Shown piece by piece: positions 6,434 to 8,235 of a DNA stretch of 8,235 nt. The notes under the pieces were generated by a model, which saw only the letters and a list, made by a program, of their open reading frames with translations, was not told the origin of the DNA and did no database searches. The stretch's first letter is position 1. Every line of letters starts with the position of its first letter. Both the position numbers and the translations under genes were made by a program. The stretch spans positions 1-8,235 of the forward strand of contig CAMAFU010000068.1 in the NCBI GenBank assembly GCA_945833725.1. The letters run 5' to 3'. Source of the DNA: an uncultured Treponema sp. (lineage in GTDB: Bacteria; Spirochaetota; Spirochaetia; Treponematales; Treponemataceae).

Positions 6434-6506
6434 GGTGCCTGTAGTTCAGCGGTAGAGCGTCAGATTGTGGATCTGATTGTCGTGGGTTCGAACCCCATCA
6501 GGCACC
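6434..6506 (+). tRNA. tRNA-His (anticodon GUG)
   Basis: Full cloverleaf by hand folding. The acceptor has 8 pairs including the histidine-specific G-1:C73 (6434:6506), the identity element for HisRS. D stem is GTTC/GAGC, anticodon stem TCAGA/TCTGA with loop TTGTGGA and anticodon GTG at 6467-6469, T stem GTGGG/CCCAT with TTCGAAC loop. The 3' CCA is not encoded (CTTT follows), so it must be added by nucleotidyltransferase. It lies directly downstream of a strong promoter. Confidence 0.97.
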
Positions 6507-6515
6507 CTTTTTTAT

Positions 6516-6536
6516 CTCTAAGTGCTTTTCTTAGAG
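6516..6536 (+). other. Hairpin in the tRNA-His/tRNA-Arg spacer
   Basis: A perfect 7-bp inverted repeat CTCTAAG/CTTAGAG with a 7-base loop, filling most of the 35-base spacer. It is not followed by a T run, so a processing spacer is more likely than a terminator. A run of six T lies before it (6508-6513). Confidence 0.5.
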
Positions 6537-6541
6537 TAAAT

Positions 6542-6615
6542 GCGTTTGTAGCTCAACTGGATAGAGCAACGGACTTCGAATCCGTAGGTTGCACGTTCGA
6601 GCCGTGTCAGACGCA
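6542..6615 (+). tRNA. tRNA-Arg (anticodon UCG)
   Basis: Full cloverleaf. The acceptor GCGTTTG pairs with CAGACGC (one U-G), D stem GCTC/GAGC, anticodon stem ACGGA/TCCGT with loop CTTCGAA and anticodon TCG at 6576-6578, T stem GCACG/CGTGT with loop TTCGAGC, and discriminator A at 6615. CCA is not encoded. It should read CGA codons (and CGG by wobble). With only 35 bases after tRNA-His and no clear terminator between, both probably come from the promoter at 6388-6417. The T loop ends GC rather than the AC seen in tRNA-His, an uncommon but tolerated variant. Confidence 0.96.
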
Positions 6616-6641
6616 TTAAGTCTTCAAATTTTCCTACCTTT

Positions 6642-7511
6642 TTATTTTACATATACAACCCTGTTTTTAATTTCTTCCACCTCAGCAAGAGAAAGACCGG
6701 TACACCGGGCAATAACTTCCGTGGAAATGTTTTCTCTCAGAAAATTTTCTGCAGCATCAACTGCTTTCTTATGTATGCCTGTATCATAGCCTGTATCATA
6801 GCCTGTATCATAGCCTGTATCGTAGCCCTTTTCCCTGGCATAGTTTAATTCCCTGTCCCAGTCCATATACTGCCTCCTTGTCTGTGCACTCTGCTTTGCT
6901 TCTGCGGTGCAGCGTTTCAGTTCCTGCGTGTAGCTGTCTTCCGTTTTGCCTGTTTCCAGCATTTTCAGAAACGCCCTTAGTTCATTGTCGTCCTCGATTT
7001 TATCATAATTTTCTGCCGCAAAAAAGTGCTTTATGCTTCTGTCATTCAGTTTTGTCTGCATGTCTTCCAGACAGATGTTTTCGAAGGTATAGCACGCCTT
7101 TCCTTTCCTGAAAATGTCTTCCATGCAGATGAATATTACATGAGACTCTTTTAATTCCCTGTACGGCTGTCCCGATTTCAGCTGGTCCACATCCATTACT
7201 CCCTGATAATACCTGGCCCGCTCCGGAAGTTCTTTTGTGTTTGCAACCTGAATTTCCACATCGAACACCCGGTCTTTATCCCGTGCATATACATCAAGCC
7301 TAATGCCTTTTGACCGGGCATCTATCCCGAAGAATTTTTCGCCTAAAATTTCAATCTTTTCAATTTTTATATGCAAAAGCCTTTCCAAAAGCCGCCTGCA
7401 TACATCAGGATTTCCAGTCATTACCCTGTAGAAGATAAATGCATCTGTTAAATTTGCTCTGTTCCATTTTTCTTCGGAACTTAAACATTCCGTTGTCCGT
7501 ATCTTTTCCAT
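6642..7511 (-). CDS. Rpn family (PD-(D/E)XK) nuclease / putative transposase
   Basis: A 289-residue protein of the Rpn/PDDEXK_2 family, DNA nucleases related to transposase_31 proteins and linked to RecA-independent recombination. The order of segments is typical: N-terminal NLTDAFIFYRVM (20-31); nuclease core with D73 in IRLDVYA and the E86-I-Q88 of FDVEIQVA, the ExQ variant usual in this family; ERARYYQGV (97-105); the GQPY...VIFIC strand; a charged helical part; and a C-terminal ENISTEVIARCTGLSLAEVEEIK helix pair. Between helices is a GYDT-repeat linker (229-245). ATG at 7511 has GGAGG (7516-7520) with 4 bases spacing. The reading frame is intact and the key acidic residues present, so activity is plausible. 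It points toward the tRNA pair and has no partner gene, as expected for a solitary mobile or selfish gene. No terminal inverted repeats or target duplications were seen. Confidence 0.9.
   Translation of the reverse strand: MEKIRTTECLSSEEKWNRANLTDAFIFYRVMTGNPDVCRRLLERLLHIKIEKIEILGEKFFGIDARSKGIRLDVYARDKDRVFDVEIQVANTKELPERARYYQGVMDVDQLKSGQPYRELKESHVIFICMEDIFRKGKACYTFENICLEDMQTKLNDRSIKHFFAAENYDKIEDDNELRAFLKMLETGKTEDSYTQELKRCTAEAKQSAQTRRQYMDWDRELNYAREKGYDTGYDTGYDTGYDTGIHKKAVDAAENFLRENISTEVIARCTGLSLAEVEEIKNRVVYVK
6778..6825 (-). repeat. Four in-frame 12-bp tandem repeats encoding GYDT
   Basis: The 12-base unit (CCTGTATCATAG on the plus strand) occurs four times without gaps. The three copies at 6778-6813 are identical, and the copy at 6814-6825 differs by one silent change (TAC for TAT). 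They encode GYDT four times, residues 229-244 of the Rpn protein, followed by Gly. Because the unit is a multiple of three, copy-number change would alter linker length without breaking the frame. Confidence 0.95.
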
Positions 7512-7520
7512 CGTTCCTCC

Positions 7521-7707
7521 ACTTAATTTTTTACAGCCAAAACTGCAATATTTTAATTAAGCTGACATAAATATATATATCCGCGGAAAATCATTTTCGG
7601 ACATTTTTTCTGTAATTTTTTTGATTTTTTTTTAAAGGTGGGAATTTTATTTGCAGGGACACAACCTTACGGCATCTTTAACGATTGCAGAAGCTAATTT
7701 GCCGTTG
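7521..7707. other. AT-rich intergenic gap between the Rpn gene and the FN3-like gene
   Basis: No convincing gene. It holds long A/T runs (a TATATATAT stretch near 7572-7580 and T runs at 7616-7633), an imperfect hairpin about 7580-7601 followed by six T (7604-7609), and ACGGCA/TGCCGT (7669-7674 with 7700-7705) just after the FN3-like stop. The promoter of the Rpn gene should lie in its left part, but no clear -35/-10 pair stood out. Confidence 0.5.
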
Positions 7708-8235
7708 TTACGACTTTTCAACATAAATAAATTTTGAGTCTGAAGAAAACTCAGAATACCCTTCTTGTAGTGTTTTAGGAGATGATAAGTTCAAATAGCA
7801 CCAATCAGATGCCCCACCGTCGTTTACGGCACGGAGCCTGGTTTGATATCTGTGAATGTAACCGTTTATATCGCTGTCGAACATTCCGTATTGCAATTTA
7901 AGGGTTAAAGAGCCCTTTCCGTTGTTTTTTACGCGTAAAAGGGAACCGCTTTCGTAATAATCAATTTCGTTTTCGCAGTAACGCTCTAAAGTTTTTTTTG
8001 TTCCAGACAACTCAAAATCAGCGGCTGTTCCAGTTATTTTTTCTTCATCGTATGCAGAACTTATATCAATCAACTCAAACTCATAATACAACTCATTATT
8101 GGAAGTATCATTCCAGTTAAAAAGCACAGAATAATACGAAGGATTCTTCTTGTACATTGCCGTAAAATTTTGTGGAGCAGAAGGAGGAAGCAGAATTATA
8201 TCTGGAATTTTTACGGAAGCTTCTGTAATTCGATT
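7708..8235 (-). CDS. Fibronectin type III-like domain protein, C-terminal part (5' end outside window)
   Basis: The frame is open from the right edge to TAA at 7710-7708, 175 residues visible. The ATG at 8157 is probably internal, because the in-frame upstream sequence reads LLPPSAPQNFTA, the typical entry of an FN3 domain, straight into it. The domain pattern continues with VLFNWND (37-43; core Trp41), YYEFELIDI, and near the end RLRAVNDGGASDWCYLNL (about 133-150), the usual F-G strands. Between them is an insertion of about 60 residues, longer than in standard FN3 units. Such domains are protein-interaction modules common in secreted or surface lipoproteins of treponemes; a signal peptide, if present, is off-window. 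After the domain comes a short tail ending FIYVEKS. The exact function is unknown. Confidence 0.75.
   Translation of the reverse strand, partial: NRITEASVKIPDIILLPPSAPQNFTAMYKKNPSYYSVLFNWNDTSNNELYYEFELIDISSAYDEEKITGTAADFELSGTKKTLERYCENEIDYYESGSLLRVKNNGKGSLTLKLQYGMFDSDINGYIHRYQTRLRAVNDGGASDWCYLNLSSPKTLQEGYSEFSSDSKFIYVEKS

Noticed and set aside
6516..6536. Hairpin between the tRNAs as a Rho-independent terminator
   Set aside because: The 7-bp stem is real, but no T run follows it on either strand.
6778..6825. CRISPR-like array
   Set aside because: The 12-bp units are directly adjacent without spacers and lie inside an intact reading frame.
6878..7111. 77-codon plus-strand ORF opposite the Rpn gene
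   Set aside because: Cys/Ser/Leu-rich antisense shadow of an intact family protein.
7580..7609. Imperfect hairpin plus T6 as a plus-strand terminator
   Set aside because: The stem needs bulges and no rightward gene exists upstream for it to serve.
7651..7737. 28-codon plus-strand ORF with TTG start after AGGTGG
   Set aside because: Very short, overlaps the 3' end of the FN3-like gene, start and spacing are weak and no family is recognisable.

Overview
The window looks like chromosomal DNA of a spirochaete, most likely a Treponema. The support is the late-flagellar gene order flgN-flgK-flgL-fliW-csrA, the AT-rich intergenic DNA with strong GGAGG ribosome sites, a PilZ protein next to t6A genes, and an Rpn/PD-(D/E)XK family protein with a short tandem-repeat linker. 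The genus call is inference from gene content and sequence style; no database was consulted.

Left part (1-1840, + strand): the 3' end of a PilZ-domain (c-di-GMP receptor) gene, an unrecognised 89-residue protein, then tsaE and tsaB. TsaE and TsaB act with TsaD and TsaC (not in this window) to make N6-threonylcarbamoyladenosine (t6A) on ANN-decoding tRNAs. The small gene and tsaE overlap by ATGA, and tsaB follows 4 bases after tsaE, so at least these three are probably one transcript.

Middle part (1817-6133, - strand): a five-gene flagellar operon read leftward: flgN-like chaperone, flgK and flgL (hook-filament junction proteins), fliW and csrA (filament-assembly-linked post-transcriptional control). 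Every gene has a good ribosome site, and a sigma-28-like promoter (TAAG-N15-TTCGATAA) lies just upstream of flgN. csrA overlaps fliW by 7 bases and overlaps the end of the convergent tsaB by 24 bases.

Right part (6134-8235): a GC-rich, hairpin-dense element of about 130 bp with terminator-like ends pointing outward; a sigma-70 promoter driving tRNA-His(GUG) and, 35 bases later, tRNA-Arg(UCG); a convergent Rpn-family nuclease/transposase-like gene with four in-frame 12-bp repeats; an AT-rich gap; and the C-terminal part of a fibronectin-III-like protein that runs off the right edge.

Most of the window is an orderly housekeeping/flagellar region. The least explained items are the GC-rich structured element, the 89-residue gene coupled to tsaE, and the repeat linker of the Rpn protein. 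I did not find convincing evidence of a wholly new multi-gene system.
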